Source: Candidatus Nitrosopelagicus sp.
GTDB lineage: Archaea; Thermoproteota; Nitrososphaeria; Nitrososphaerales; Nitrosopumilaceae
Assembly (NCBI GenBank): GCA_028344575.1
Contig: JAOMBO010000003.1
Location: forward strand, 1-64,000
Length of the DNA stretch: 64,000 bases
Direction: 5' to 3'
Part shown: positions 8,849 to 16,642 of the stretch, piece after piece
Layout of the letters: each line of letters starts with the position of its first letter
How positions within the stretch are numbered: the first letter of the stretch is position 1
Made by a program: the position numbers and the translations under genes
The notes under the pieces: model-generated
The model's input: only the letters and a program-made list of their open reading frames with translations
Databases searched by the model: none
Told to the model about the DNA's origin: nothing

Positions 8849-9906
8849 CTTGATGTCCTCACTCTTGGATCAAAATAACCATACAATAAATCTGCAATGA
8901 AAATACTCACCAAAAATAATACTGTCAAAATGTATGTCGAACCGATTATTACTGGTAAATCCATGACACTAATCGCCTCAAAATACAATCTTCCCATTCC
9001 TGGCCAATCAAACACTGCTTCTGTAATTATTGCTCCGCCCAATGAGCCTGACAAACTTAATGCAAGTATGGTGACAATTGGAGGTGCTGCATTTCTAAGT
9101 GCATGGCTGTAAACTATTTTCTTTTTACTAATTCCGATAGTTTTTTTTGCAGCTATGAAATCTTCTTGCATTATTCCCACCATAAAATTTCTAACTAAAT
9201 ATGCCCATGCTCCAAATCCAATCAAAACAATTGTTATTACTGGAAGTGCCATGTGGTACAATAAAGCCAAAATATATCCTGGCTCATCTGGTTCTATACT
9301 TGGTGTTGCTCTTGCGGGGAAAATCTGATATACAAACGCAAATACAAATATCATTAACATACCAATCCACCAAACCGGAAAACTACTGCTAATTACTGCA
9401 AATGTTGATGTGATTCTGTCTGTTTTTGAACCAATTTTGTTACTTGACGCTGCGCCTAAAAGAATTCCAATAATTGATATGATTATTGTGGCTGTGGTAA
9501 ATAACAAAATTGTTTTTGGCATTTTTTCAAAAATAATTTCGCCTACATTTGATGAACCTGAATCACTTGTCAAAAATGTTGCATTGCCGAAATCTAAAAT
9601 TAAAATTTTATACATTGTGTATCCCAGTCTTTGTGGTGAATACCATGGTGTATCGAGACCTAACGTTTTCACTCTTTCATCAATTTTCTGTTGAACAAAT
9701 TTTTCAAATTCCTCTGGATTGTTAAATCCTTGTGCTATGGTGGTATTTTCTGTAATCTCAGCTCTTACTTGATAAATTATCCCTTGTTTTAGAATTGTGT
9801 CCATATTTGAACCAACAAGGGAAATTGTTAGTAGTAATGTAATCATTAGAACTCCAAACATTGTTAGCCCTCTTGTGACCAAGTATCGTTTCAGTCCCAT
9901 ACTCAA
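8845..9906 (-). CDS. Peptide/nickel-type ABC transporter permease, DppB-like
   Basis: This 353-residue permease has six predicted helices and the EAA-type loop IAAKKTIGISKKKIVYSHALRN split over residues about 250-270. The DppB-typical GGAIITEAVFDWPG(M)G motif follows. It is the first gene of a two-gene operon with the DppC-like permease. The ATG at 9906 or the ATG two codons later could be used. A segment of about 60 residues after helix 1 faces outward. It forms the import channel with its partner; substrate specificity cannot be read. Confidence 0.9.
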   Translation of the reverse strand: MSMGLKRYLVTRGLTMFGVLMITLLLTISLVGSNMDTILKQGIIYQVRAEITENTTIAQGFNNPEEFEKFVQQKIDERVKTLGLDTPWYSPQRLGYTMYKILILDFGNATFLTSDSGSSNVGEIIFEKMPKTILLFTTATIIISIIGILLGAASSNKIGSKTDRITSTFAVISSSFPVWWIGMLMIFVFAFVYQIFPARATPSIEPDEPGYILALLYHMALPVITIVLIGFGAWAYLVRNFMVGIMQEDFIAAKKTIGISKKKIVYSHALRNAAPPIVTILALSLSGSLGGAIITEAVFDWPGMGRLYFEAISVMDLPVIIGSTYILTVLFLVSIFIADLLYGYFDPRVRTSS

Positions 9907-9991
9907 AATATCATTATTTACTTTATAATAGATCTGGGATTTTTAGTACATTTGCCAAATAACTTAAAAACCCAATTCATTCGTTTAACAC

Positions 9992-11308
9992 ATGCAGGAA
10001 TTTGCAAATTCCCCATCATTAAGAAATGGTATATTTGATTTACTTTCTTCTGTAAAACTTGCTACTGATGCAAATGTAAAATTATTAGATTACACGATAC
10101 AATTATTCAAAAATAATGGATTATTCAGCGATTATTATGGATATCACAATGTTGATCATGAACTTGAAGTAACCTATGTTACTCTACTTTCTGGTATACA
10201 TGCACTAGAGGATAATTATATTTCTCGAAATGATTTGAATTATCTCTATGCATCTGCACTTTTGCATGATTTTGATCCTGACAAATCAATTGATAAGCCT
10301 CATGAAAAAAATGTCATACAATTTATTTCAAAAGATCAAACTATTCAAAAACTTCTTGCCGATGCCAATTTAGATCAAAATCTAATTTGTTCTATAATCT
10401 CTAGAACTGTATATCCATGGACTGGAGATGTGATTACAAAAACTGAAAAATTTATCCAAAACTATTTTTCAAATTCTGAGATTAAAGATAACAAAGAACG
10501 ACAAAAACACTTTAGAGATCTAGGTCATTTCCTCTCCATTTCTGACCGTATCGGAGGCTATGCACTAGGTGATTTTCAAAAAGCAATGGAGATGGCAAAA
10601 ATGAATGCTCATTCATCCAGCTGGCATCCCGCATTTATTGTTAGACGCTCAGTTGTTTTCTTTGAAGACATGCTAAATAATGAACCTGATATGTGTCAAA
10701 GAGTTCTAAACGGACTTCCAAAACATATGAGAAAAAATTTCTTAGATAATATAGTTGGTTTCATGAAACTTCGTCAAGAAGAAATTCAAATTTATAATCA
10801 ATTCGTATATGATGGATTACCATTAGTTCCTTGTATCCAGAAGAGCGCACTTTCCGATGATGCCCTTGATGAACTTTTATCCATATATCGAGAATTACCA
10901 AAACCATTACAGTTCACAAGAGACGATTTTATTGAATCAGTTCGTGATCCTGAAACAATTCTTAATATGCTTCGTATTGGAACTTCAACTGGTCAAATTA
11001 TTGGATTTGCAAAAGGTGGACCATTGGAAAAATATAATTTTGATGTCGAGTTTGAAGACCGAAATCGTGGTAAAAACAATACTGTTTTTCTTGAACCTGT
11101 TGCAATTAAAAATGGATATTGGGGATTTCATGGAGGTAGAGAGCTAAGACAATTATTCATGATGCAGGTTCAGTCAAAAGGTTACAAATTCATGACTAGT
11201 TTTGCAATGCGTGATGTAATTGATGAAAGAAAACAAAATGACAAAAATGTTGTTTTTGTCCAAAAGTTTGATCCTGAACGATGGGATTATTTCAGAGTAA
11301 CTCTATAG
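9992..11308 (+). CDS. HD-domain phosphohydrolase fused to an acetyltransferase-like C-terminal domain
   Basis: This 438-residue soluble protein has an N-terminal HD-type metal site: His52 and His56 in GYHNVDHE, and His92-Asp93 in ALLHDFDPD. The helical core continues to about residue 290. The last 140 residues contain alternating strands and a glycine-containing segment (GTSTGQIIGFAKGGPL, VAIKNGYWGFHGGRELRQLFM) that resembles a GNAT acetyltransferase fold. HD proteins hydrolyse phosphate esters such as nucleotides or cyclic dinucleotides; here no substrate is evident. The HD call is good; the GNAT call is tentative. A 7-bp gap separates it from the small TPR gene, so an operon is likely. Confidence 0.75.
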   Translation: MQEFANSPSLRNGIFDLLSSVKLATDANVKLLDYTIQLFKNNGLFSDYYGYHNVDHELEVTYVTLLSGIHALEDNYISRNDLNYLYASALLHDFDPDKSIDKPHEKNVIQFISKDQTIQKLLADANLDQNLICSIISRTVYPWTGDVITKTEKFIQNYFSNSEIKDNKERQKHFRDLGHFLSISDRIGGYALGDFQKAMEMAKMNAHSSSWHPAFIVRRSVVFFEDMLNNEPDMCQRVLNGLPKHMRKNFLDNIVGFMKLRQEEIQIYNQFVYDGLPLVPCIQKSALSDDALDELLSIYRELPKPLQFTRDDFIESVRDPETILNMLRIGTSTGQIIGFAKGGPLEKYNFDVEFEDRNRGKNNTVFLEPVAIKNGYWGFHGGRELRQLFMMQVQSKGYKFMTSFAMRDVIDERKQNDKNVVFVQKFDPERWDYFRVTL

Positions 11309-11315
11309 ATGTTTA

Positions 11316-11543
11316 GTGACTGAACTGGAATCGCTAATTCAAAAGGGCATTACAAATCTTAACGATGGTAATTTTGAAGATGCATTAAGCTATTTTGAAC
11401 AGGCGTTACTCCTAAAACCTGATGATCCTGACTTGTGGAATCAAAAGGGTGTGGCGTTAAGAAGTCTTGGAAGATACGATGAGGCATCTGAATGTTATAA
11501 CAAATCCCTTCAATTGGATCCTAGGGATCGTGCTTCTTCTTAA
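11316..11543 (+). CDS. Short TPR-repeat protein
   Basis: This 75-residue protein contains two tetratricopeptide repeats with the usual spacing (GNFEDALSYFEQALLLKPDD and LGRYDEASECYNKSLQLDP). It starts with GTG 7 bp after the HD/GNAT gene. It is only long enough for two repeats, so it is either a small adaptor or a remnant of a longer TPR protein. TPRs bind partner proteins; the HD protein upstream is the obvious candidate partner by position. Confidence 0.8.
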   Translation: MTELESLIQKGITNLNDGNFEDALSYFEQALLLKPDDPDLWNQKGVALRSLGRYDEASECYNKSLQLDPRDRASS

Positions 11544-11770
11544 ATTTGATTTTGCTTTTTCTTACCGTAAATTATCATAAAAAATCCAATTCCAATTACT
11601 ACTAGAGATAGTTTTTCTGCAGTTATGTCTGATGATATGAAATACCTCACAACAAATTCTGGTCCCCAAATTATCAAATTCTGTAATGGAATTATTGCAC
11701 CGCTAATGAAAAATAAAATACCGAATGCTCCGAAAACATTTTTGGGAAAAAAAGAAGATTTTTCAGTCAT
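11540..11770 (-). CDS. Small two-helix membrane protein
   Basis: This 76-residue protein has two hydrophobic helices (about residues 12-32 and 51-69) and a basic C-terminal tail. It overlaps the convergent TPR gene by 4 bp and follows the DICT-like gene by 6 bp on the same strand, so it is probably the last gene of that transcript. No family is recognised. Confidence 0.55.
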   Translation of the reverse strand: MTEKSSFFPKNVFGAFGILFFISGAIIPLQNLIIWGPEFVVRYFISSDITAEKLSLVVIGIGFFMIIYGKKKQNQI

Positions 11771-11776
11771 TTTGCA

Positions 11777-12361
11777 CTAGTATCCGCCTTTAGCAAACTC
11801 ATATTCTTTTTTGTTAAAGTCGAACTTCGTTACTAGTATTTCGCCCATTGCATCTACAGCTGCTTGCACTACATCTGGTTGTGTTGAAAAGAATCCTCTA
11901 AATTTACCAACTCCGTATTCTTCTGCTATCAATCCAATTGGACCATCCGGACCTTTTGTCACTACTGCCCATACTGTTGCAAGTGGTGTTCCTATGCAGC
12001 TTAGTACCTGACAGCTGTCTGGTACTTCTTGAGCTAGATGTGGATTGTTAAAATTTCCAATAACCCATGTTCTTGGAAGTTTCTTCATCAATTTGAGATA
12101 TCTATCTTTAACGAATTCATATCGTTTATCGGTCTCAAATGATGCGAGTAGTGGGGCTGTATGTTTCGATGCATAGTTTTCAATCATTATGCTTAATGCA
12201 AAAAGATCTGAACGGTCTGCTTTGAAGTTTAGATATCCGCCGTCTTGAAAGTCCTGGAAGTTCCAGTTTACAAAAATCTCGTCGCCTTGTTCTGTAATTT
12301 CCTTCTTTTCAGGAAATCTTTCAAATACTGTGTCAATCAAACTATCGTTTGTTAAACCCAT
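11777..12361 (-). CDS. DICT-like sensory domain protein
   Basis: This 194-residue soluble protein is built as a single domain. Segments such as TWVIGNFNNPH, then GTPLATVWAVVTKGPDGPIG and LIAEEYG, then FRGFFSTQPDVVQAAVDAM match the strand order and motifs of DICT domains. These occur with cyclic-dinucleotide, two-component and light-related sensors. The match is from memory and only moderate. Its promoter (12381-12420) carries two CACTA boxes directly in front of the TATA box. It sits downstream of the cobalamin-binding protein gene and upstream of a small membrane protein. It may transmit the cobalamin or redox signal. Confidence 0.55.
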   Translation of the reverse strand: MGLTNDSLIDTVFERFPEKKEITEQGDEIFVNWNFQDFQDGGYLNFKADRSDLFALSIMIENYASKHTAPLLASFETDKRYEFVKDRYLKLMKKLPRTWVIGNFNNPHLAQEVPDSCQVLSCIGTPLATVWAVVTKGPDGPIGLIAEEYGVGKFRGFFSTQPDVVQAAVDAMGEILVTKFDFNKKEYEFAKGGY

Positions 12362-12380
12362 GGTTTTGCTAAACGTATAG

Positions 12381-12419
12381 AATATTTAACCTAGTGGAAA
12401 TTGGTCAAAATAGTGGTAA
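12381..12419 (-). promoter_or_regulatory. Promoter of the DICT-like gene with two CACTA boxes
   Basis: On the gene strand, TTACCACTA (12419-12411) and TTTCCACTAG (12400-12391) are repeated 19 bp apart. The second box abuts a TATA box, TTAAATATT (12389-12381), about 20 bp ahead of the ATG. The same box type recurs at other promoters of this region, so these are probably binding sites of one regulator placed over the BRE/TATA region. Confidence 0.6.
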
Positions 12420-13271
12420 TTACTTCTTTTTTATAATTCGAGGAATTTGTTCCAATGCATGGGCGTCTGTGATGAGTTTTCCATCAAATTTGAAATTTGT
12501 TTTTTCTGAAAAGGCTAGCCCTCCGATGAATATTGGTAGTTTTTTGTACGCCTCGTGGATTTTCTTAACCATTCTTTGACCCGATCTAATATTATCTTCT
12601 AATGTTATGGATACGATTAACGCATCTGGCTTTGCAGTTTTAATAAATTCAATTAATGATTCTGCAGGAGTTGATGGTGAAAGGTTGAACGTTGTAAAGC
12701 CTTTTGAAACTAAAAATGAATCAAGTACATTACATCCTAAATTATGGTCTTCACCAACAGGTGTAGTTAATACAATTTTTCCTTTATCTTTTTTAGATTT
12801 TCTATTTTCATCGGCAATAACTTTCACTAAACTATGTGCAATATTGCTTGCAACATGTTCTGTCGCAATTGATAATTTACCTTCTGACCACAAATAACCA
12901 ATTTCTGCCATAACTGGTGTCATTATTCTTTCATAAAATTGATCAAGTGTGTTGCCTGCTACAAATGCCGTGTAAATGTCCATTGTATCTTTTAGACTTC
13001 CTTCTGTAAGTGATGAAAATAATTTGGTTCTCAGTTGTTCTATTAATTTTTCTCGTTTTTCCCTATCTTTTGGTGTGTTTTGTAGTAAGAATGAATTGAT
13101 TTTTGCATCTTCTCTAAATTCTACTGGAATGTCATCTCTTGTAACGGATGATGATTCTCCTAGATACTTGATGGTCTCTTGCCTTGAAGTCTTTCTTTCT
13201 TTATCCCATGTACTTTTTACTAAATACAGATAATCTACCCCTTTTACCTTCTTTTTTCGAAGATATACCAT
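12420..13271 (-). CDS. Cobalamin-binding sensor with CarH/LitR-type Wx9EH motif, no MerR domain
   Basis: This protein has 283 residues. Residues about 1-45 form a basic leader (MVYLRKKKVKGVDYLYLVKS). Residues about 75-155 are the helical B12-binding-2 bundle with Trp128, nine residues, then Glu138-His139. This is the Wx9EH signature of CarH/LitR photoreceptors that caps adenosylcobalamin. Residues about 165-280 are the Rossmann B12 domain with E174-D-H176-N-L-G179, His176 being the predicted lower cobalt ligand. The N-terminal MerR helix-turn-helix of CarH is missing. A winged-helix gene lies directly upstream on the same strand. The role is inferred to be light or cobalamin sensing with output through partner proteins; a corrinoid carrier for a methyltransferase is the main alternative. 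Confidence 0.85.
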   Translation of the reverse strand: MVYLRKKKVKGVDYLYLVKSTWDKERKTSRQETIKYLGESSSVTRDDIPVEFREDAKINSFLLQNTPKDREKREKLIEQLRTKLFSSLTEGSLKDTMDIYTAFVAGNTLDQFYERIMTPVMAEIGYLWSEGKLSIATEHVASNIAHSLVKVIADENRKSKKDKGKIVLTTPVGEDHNLGCNVLDSFLVSKGFTTFNLSPSTPAESLIEFIKTAKPDALIVSITLEDNIRSGQRMVKKIHEAYKKLPIFIGGLAFSEKTNFKFDGKLITDAHALEQIPRIIKKK

Positions 13272-13286
13272 GCCCTATTTTAGTAA

Positions 13287-13315
13287 TAGTGCCTAATAAG
13301 TATACCTAGTGCTAA
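13287..13315 (-). promoter_or_regulatory. Promoter boxes of the cobalamin sensor gene
   Basis: On the gene strand, TTAGCACTAG (13315-13306) and TTAGGCACTA (13296-13287) are spaced 19-20 bp apart and enclose a TATA-like TATACTTATT. They lie 16-44 bp ahead of the ATG. The boxes match those at 12391-12419 and 16652-16681, which suggests autoregulation of the cobalamin sensor. Confidence 0.55.
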
Positions 13316-13361
13316 CATTAATGATTGAGACGTAAATTTGAATGATTTTCTAACTTCGAAT

Positions 13362-13637
13362 CTAATTTTGTATGCTTAATTCTTGTATTAACTCATTAAT
13401 TTTTGAATAATCTTTGTGAAATTGTTTACCTTTTTCAGTAACCTTGATTTGATCATCACTGTCGATAATTTCTTTAGTTTTCATTTCTTCGAGATATTTT
13501 GTCAATTTATCATAGGATGTATTGCATTTGAACTGAATACGTGTAGGAGAAATACTGTCATTATCCATCTCTTCTTCAAAAATTGCAGAAATTATATCGA
13601 AATATAGCTGAATACGTGTTCTTCTCTCCTTTGCCAT
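13362..13637 (-). CDS. Winged-helix DNA-binding protein (archaeal HTH_45-like)
   Basis: This 91-residue single-domain protein starts with MAKERRTRIQLYFDIISAIFEEE. A helix-turn-helix follows (PTRIQFKCNTSYDKLTKYLEEM divided over residues about 31-52) and a wing ending in IKVTEKGKQFHKDY. The pattern matches the small archaeal winged-helix proteins common in thaumarchaea. It is encoded between the cobalamin sensor and the MEDS-like sensor on the same strand. It is the best candidate for the regulator that binds the CACTA boxes. The pairing with the sensors is inference from position. Confidence 0.75.
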   Translation of the reverse strand: MAKERRTRIQLYFDIISAIFEEEMDNDSISPTRIQFKCNTSYDKLTKYLEEMKTKEIIDSDDQIKVTEKGKQFHKDYSKINELIQELSIQN

Positions 13638-13708
13638 AATTTTTGCATTCTTTTAGACTTTAATAAATCGAGATATGTACTGGTACAAATACAAAAATTG
13701 AGAATTTG

Positions 13709-13736
13709 GTATTTACGACTAGGGAGTGGTAAATAC
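13709..13736. promoter_or_regulatory. Inverted repeat GTATTTAC-N12-GTAAATAC with embedded CACT box
   Basis: An 8-bp perfect inverted repeat with a 12-nt spacer spans the stop codon of the MEDS-like gene. The minus strand contains TTTACCACT, which resembles the CACTA boxes nearby. It lies about 70 bp upstream of the winged-helix gene start. It could be a hairpin in the mRNA or an operator for the downstream gene. Confidence 0.4.
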
Positions 13737-14270
13737 TTCGGTACCTTTCTCTTCTGTCTGAAATATTATTGCTTTATGTGATTCTAACAGTTGATTTAGG
13801 AATCTATCCCTTAGATTTTGATTTATTTGACTAACTTCGAATGAGCAGAGGAAATTACCGTTAATTTTTTCAAAACCGTCATCTACACATTGTTCAATTT
13901 CAGCCATTCTGTCAGTTTTTTCTTCAGTATTGAAGTCAAAATAATGGGTGGATATCACTCTAATTTTGGCCTCTTCAGGAAGTCCTTCAACCTTATCTAA
14001 TATCATTTTTGAATAGTCTTCAAATGCCTCAGGTATTTTGACAATATGGAGGAGTTCGTTATTTTCCGTATTAATTCCAAATCCTTTCATTTCATCTAAA
14101 ATTTTCTGAGGTTTCTGAGTCGTGTAAAAACAATGTTGTCCATTTTCTAGTCCTTTTTTGATAAAATTATACTCTGTTTCTTTTGTTTCATTATTGCCAT
14201 CGTGAAATAGAACTATGTGAGTATGGTCTAATTCTTCTAAAAATTCATTTGCATTAATTGCCTCTGACAT
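13719..14270 (-). CDS. MEDS-like sensory domain protein
   Basis: This 183-residue soluble protein is a single alpha/beta domain beginning HIVLFHDGNNETKETEYNF, with IKKGLENGQHCFYTTQ next. It resembles the P-loop-like MEDS domain of methanogen/methylotroph sensors such as DcmR and of KaiC-related regulators. A canonical Walker A lysine-serine pair is not evident, so nucleotide hydrolysis is unlikely. Its promoter contains a perfect 16-bp palindrome. It lies upstream of the winged-helix and cobalamin-sensor genes and is probably part of the same signalling set. Confidence 0.65.
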   Translation of the reverse strand: MSEAINANEFLEELDHTHIVLFHDGNNETKETEYNFIKKGLENGQHCFYTTQKPQKILDEMKGFGINTENNELLHIVKIPEAFEDYSKMILDKVEGLPEEAKIRVISTHYFDFNTEEKTDRMAEIEQCVDDGFEKINGNFLCSFEVSQINQNLRDRFLNQLLESHKAIIFQTEEKGTEVFTTP

Positions 14271-14292
14271 GAGGACTTTTACCTCTCACATC

Positions 14293-14320
14293 TAATAAAC
14301 CAACACTCACCATGGTGAGT
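14293..14320 (-). promoter_or_regulatory. 16-bp palindrome ACTCACCATGGTGAGT beside a TATA box
   Basis: The perfect palindrome occupies 14305-14320, and a TATA-like GGTTTATTAG sits just downstream on the minus strand, ahead of the MEDS-like gene. The half-site ACTCACCAT recurs at 16661-16669 between two CACTAG boxes of the SDR operon promoter (as ACTCACCATA). It is therefore a likely operator of the same regulatory set. It lies between divergent genes and could control both. Confidence 0.6.
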
Positions 14321-14377
14321 TTTTTAGTACTTATCACAATTCATCAGCCTTTATAATGAAAATTCGGTCAATTGAAT

Positions 14378-14533
14378 ATGTTAACTGACCCTGAAGTCGA
14401 TTGCGTCTTTTGTGACAAATCCGTATTTGATCACTCTAATTTTGAAACAAGAGAATGTCTCTCAAAACACCTTCAAGTCCAAAAAATTCTACAAAGTGCA
14501 TTAGAAGAAAATCCTCATCTCAGCTTCCCTTAA
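14378..14533 (+). CDS. 51-residue CxxC protein
   Basis: This short reading frame starts with ATG 37 bp after the TATA-like TTTATAAT stretch. It encodes a soluble peptide with CVFC near residues 9-12, a later Cys27 and His31, and a helical C-terminus. The spacing could make a small zinc finger similar to C2H2/CCHC types. It is divergent from the MEDS-like gene, with the palindrome at 14305 between them, so it may be co-regulated. It is short, so the coding call is moderate. Confidence 0.55.
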   Translation: MLTDPEVDCVFCDKSVFDHSNFETRECLSKHLQVQKILQSALEENPHLSFP

Positions 14534-14581
14534 TTCTAATACATATTTTCTTTATTTTTAATAAAAAAACTAATTTTTAAT

Positions 14582-16051
14582 TTATGTGAAATCTGTATTA
14601 TAGACGGGTCTTGCCCCGCTTGGAACTTCTGCTCCGGCAGATTCTTTGACTGATTCACCCCTTGCCTGGTAAACCCTGACTTTGTGAAATACGTTATGAG
14701 ATGAAAATATTGCCAATCCTGCAAATGCAGCTCCTATGAAATTTCTTAATGTCACATCTATGCTTGGTTCTGCACCTATTACCGACATTTGGAATACAAC
14801 GTAAAAATTGTCAAATAACCAAAATGCCAAAGTTACCCATGATAACAGTCCTCCAATAAGATATCCTAGTCTTGCTTTCTGCCTTACAAATAAAATTGCA
14901 AAAATGATTGCGACATACCATATTGCTGATCCAAATAACCATGAAATTTCCCAGACATCTGTTCTATCATCCATCCAATAGTATGTGGACCCTATAATTG
15001 CCATGGCACAAAGTGAAATCAAAAGTAATTTCTGATTAACTTTGTATGATGTCTTTTCTTCAGGTAATTTTCCAATAGGTTTGAATGCTACTGCCTCATC
15101 TCTGGCTTCTTTGATTGCTTCGGTCATATGCTTGAGGTTTATTGGAACTAATTCATCAATGCTGTTGTCTTTAACATAAGAATCATGTACCAAACTATCT
15201 ACTAGTGGTCTTGCAAGTGATGCCTTTACTGGAGTTACTAAATCAATCCAGTATGATGATAATCTTGGAGTCAAAAATGGAATTTGTATGATGTTTAGGT
15301 TTCGATTAATTATTGATGAATAAAGTCTCATCATTTGTTCGTATGTCATTTTGTCTGGTCCTCCTATTTCTAATGTCTTTCCTGCAGTCATTGGATTTTT
15401 CATCACGCCAACCAAATAATCTACAACATTATCTACTGCGATTGGTTGTGTTGTTGATTTAACCCATTTTGGACATACCATTAGTGGTAATCTTTCTACT
15501 AGATATCTGAGCATTGCATAAGAACCGCCTTCTGCTCCTACTATTACGGATGCTCTTAATTCTGTCACAGGAATATTGCCTGATGCTAAAATTTTACCAA
15601 CTTCGTGTCTACTTCTCATATGCTTTGATAATTCTAAACTCTCGTTAACTAGACCTCCTAGGTAGATTATCCTCTTTACTCCTGCATCTTCTGCAGCTTT
15701 AAGAAAATTCTGAGCCTGTAGTTTTTCTCTATCTGCAAATTTTTCCCATTCTTTTTTTGAACCCTCCATTGAATGTAGGAGATAAAATGCTGTTTCTATA
15801 CCCTTTAGTGCTTTAGTTAATGAATTCATTTCAAATGCATCGGCTGCAACAAATTTGATATTTTCTGCGTCCGGATATTTTGATCTAGACATAGCAGTAA
15901 CTTTGTAACCTGTTTTGGCTAATCTCTCGAGTAATTTTTTTCCGATGAAACCCGTTGCACCTGTTACTAAAATTGAATAATCTTTTGTGTCTGCATTTTC
16001 TTTTAATGCTGCCATTTTCTCTAATCTGCTTGAACTAGCCTGTTGACTCAT
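14582..16051 (-). CDS. Atypical SDR / NAD(P)-dependent epimerase-like protein with C-terminal membrane domain
   Basis: This protein has 489 residues. Residues about 27-300 form a Rossmann domain with the dinucleotide motif TGATGFIGKKLL and VAADAFE, close to the NmrA/NDUFA9-type atypical SDRs. Residues about 345-465 contain four hydrophobic helices. The fusion of an SDR to a helical membrane domain suggests reduction of a lipid or quinone-like substrate at the membrane. Related SDRs are often found in light-responsive LitR/CarH gene sets in bacteria; this is general knowledge and not proof. It is the third gene of the operon starting at 16620, with a 4-bp gap to the gene before it. Confidence 0.8.
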   Translation of the reverse strand: MSQQASSSRLEKMAALKENADTKDYSILVTGATGFIGKKLLERLAKTGYKVTAMSRSKYPDAENIKFVAADAFEMNSLTKALKGIETAFYLLHSMEGSKKEWEKFADREKLQAQNFLKAAEDAGVKRIIYLGGLVNESLELSKHMRSRHEVGKILASGNIPVTELRASVIVGAEGGSYAMLRYLVERLPLMVCPKWVKSTTQPIAVDNVVDYLVGVMKNPMTAGKTLEIGGPDKMTYEQMMRLYSSIINRNLNIIQIPFLTPRLSSYWIDLVTPVKASLARPLVDSLVHDSYVKDNSIDELVPINLKHMTEAIKEARDEAVAFKPIGKLPEEKTSYKVNQKLLLISLCAMAIIGSTYYWMDDRTDVWEISWLFGSAIWYVAIIFAILFVRQKARLGYLIGGLLSWVTLAFWLFDNFYVVFQMSVIGAEPSIDVTLRNFIGAAFAGLAIFSSHNVFHKVRVYQARGESVKESAGAEVPSGARPVYNTDFT

Positions 16052-16055
16052 TTTA

Positions 16056-16415
16056 TCACTCCTTGTCTAATTTACGAAGTTCTTTGAGATCTACAATCTC
16101 TATGTCTTTACTCAATGTAACTAAAGATGATAATTTTGGTTTAGCATTTTTGCCCATTTTAAGGACTAGTTTATTTTTATGTAATATCTCAAGTGTAACA
16201 TTCTCCTTTTTTAGGATTTTACCAATATGCTTGGCCTCGGTAAGTTGTTTTAGTAGGCTCATTTTCCCAGGAATTTTTGTAGGAAGATGTGCGATGTTTA
16301 TTCTTCTTATATCTCCTTTTGAGGAAAATTCTATGGCTGTGCCATCTTTATCACTGACGGTTAAATCTCCGCTACGGAGGTAAAGTAAAAAATTGGCAGG
16401 AAGGTCGCTTTTCAT
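16056..16415 (-). CDS. Conserved-looking soluble protein of unknown function
   Basis: This 119-residue protein is rich in Leu, Lys and short beta segments, without Cys, membrane helices or an identifiable motif. It lies between the 62-residue gene and the SDR gene, with gaps of 16 and 4 bp, so the three are almost certainly one transcript. Its N-terminal half (LLYLRSGDLTVSDKDGTAIE) could be a beta sandwich or SCP2-like lipid carrier, but this is weak. Confidence 0.6.
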   Translation of the reverse strand: MKSDLPANFLLYLRSGDLTVSDKDGTAIEFSSKGDIRRINIAHLPTKIPGKMSLLKQLTEAKHIGKILKKENVTLEILHKNKLVLKMGKNAKPKLSSLVTLSKDIEIVDLKELRKLDKE

Positions 16416-16431
16416 TTCGTATCAATCCTGA

Positions 16432-16620
16432 TTAGGTTTTTGTTGTAATAGTCAATCCGCCTGTTAGCACAACTGTTCCAGTTGAAACTTTTTTACCATT
16501 TCTGTCTACCATTCCGCTAAGTTCTAACTTATCGAATTTGTATGAAATGGCTGCGTGCTTTGCAGTTAGTTTATCAAAAACTTCTGCCAGGAGACTTGCC
16601 CATTCTTGTTCTTCTGTCAT
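16432..16620 (-). CDS. 62-residue small protein, first gene of the SDR operon
   Basis: A helical N-terminal half (EQEWASLLAEVFDKLTAKHA) is followed by a beta-rich C-terminal half. No family is recognised. The promoter in front of it has two CACTAG boxes 19 bp apart that abut a TATA box, so it leads the putative regulon operon 16620 to 14582. Confidence 0.6.
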   Translation of the reverse strand: MTEEQEWASLLAEVFDKLTAKHAAISYKFDKLELSGMVDRNGKKVSTGTVVLTGGLTITTKT

Positions 16621-16642
16621 AATGGACTTTGAAATGTAATGA

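Noticed and set aside
10857-11147. Additional gene overlapping the HD/GNAT gene
   Set aside because: It is a shifted frame inside a well-supported gene, with no start context and no recognisable domain.
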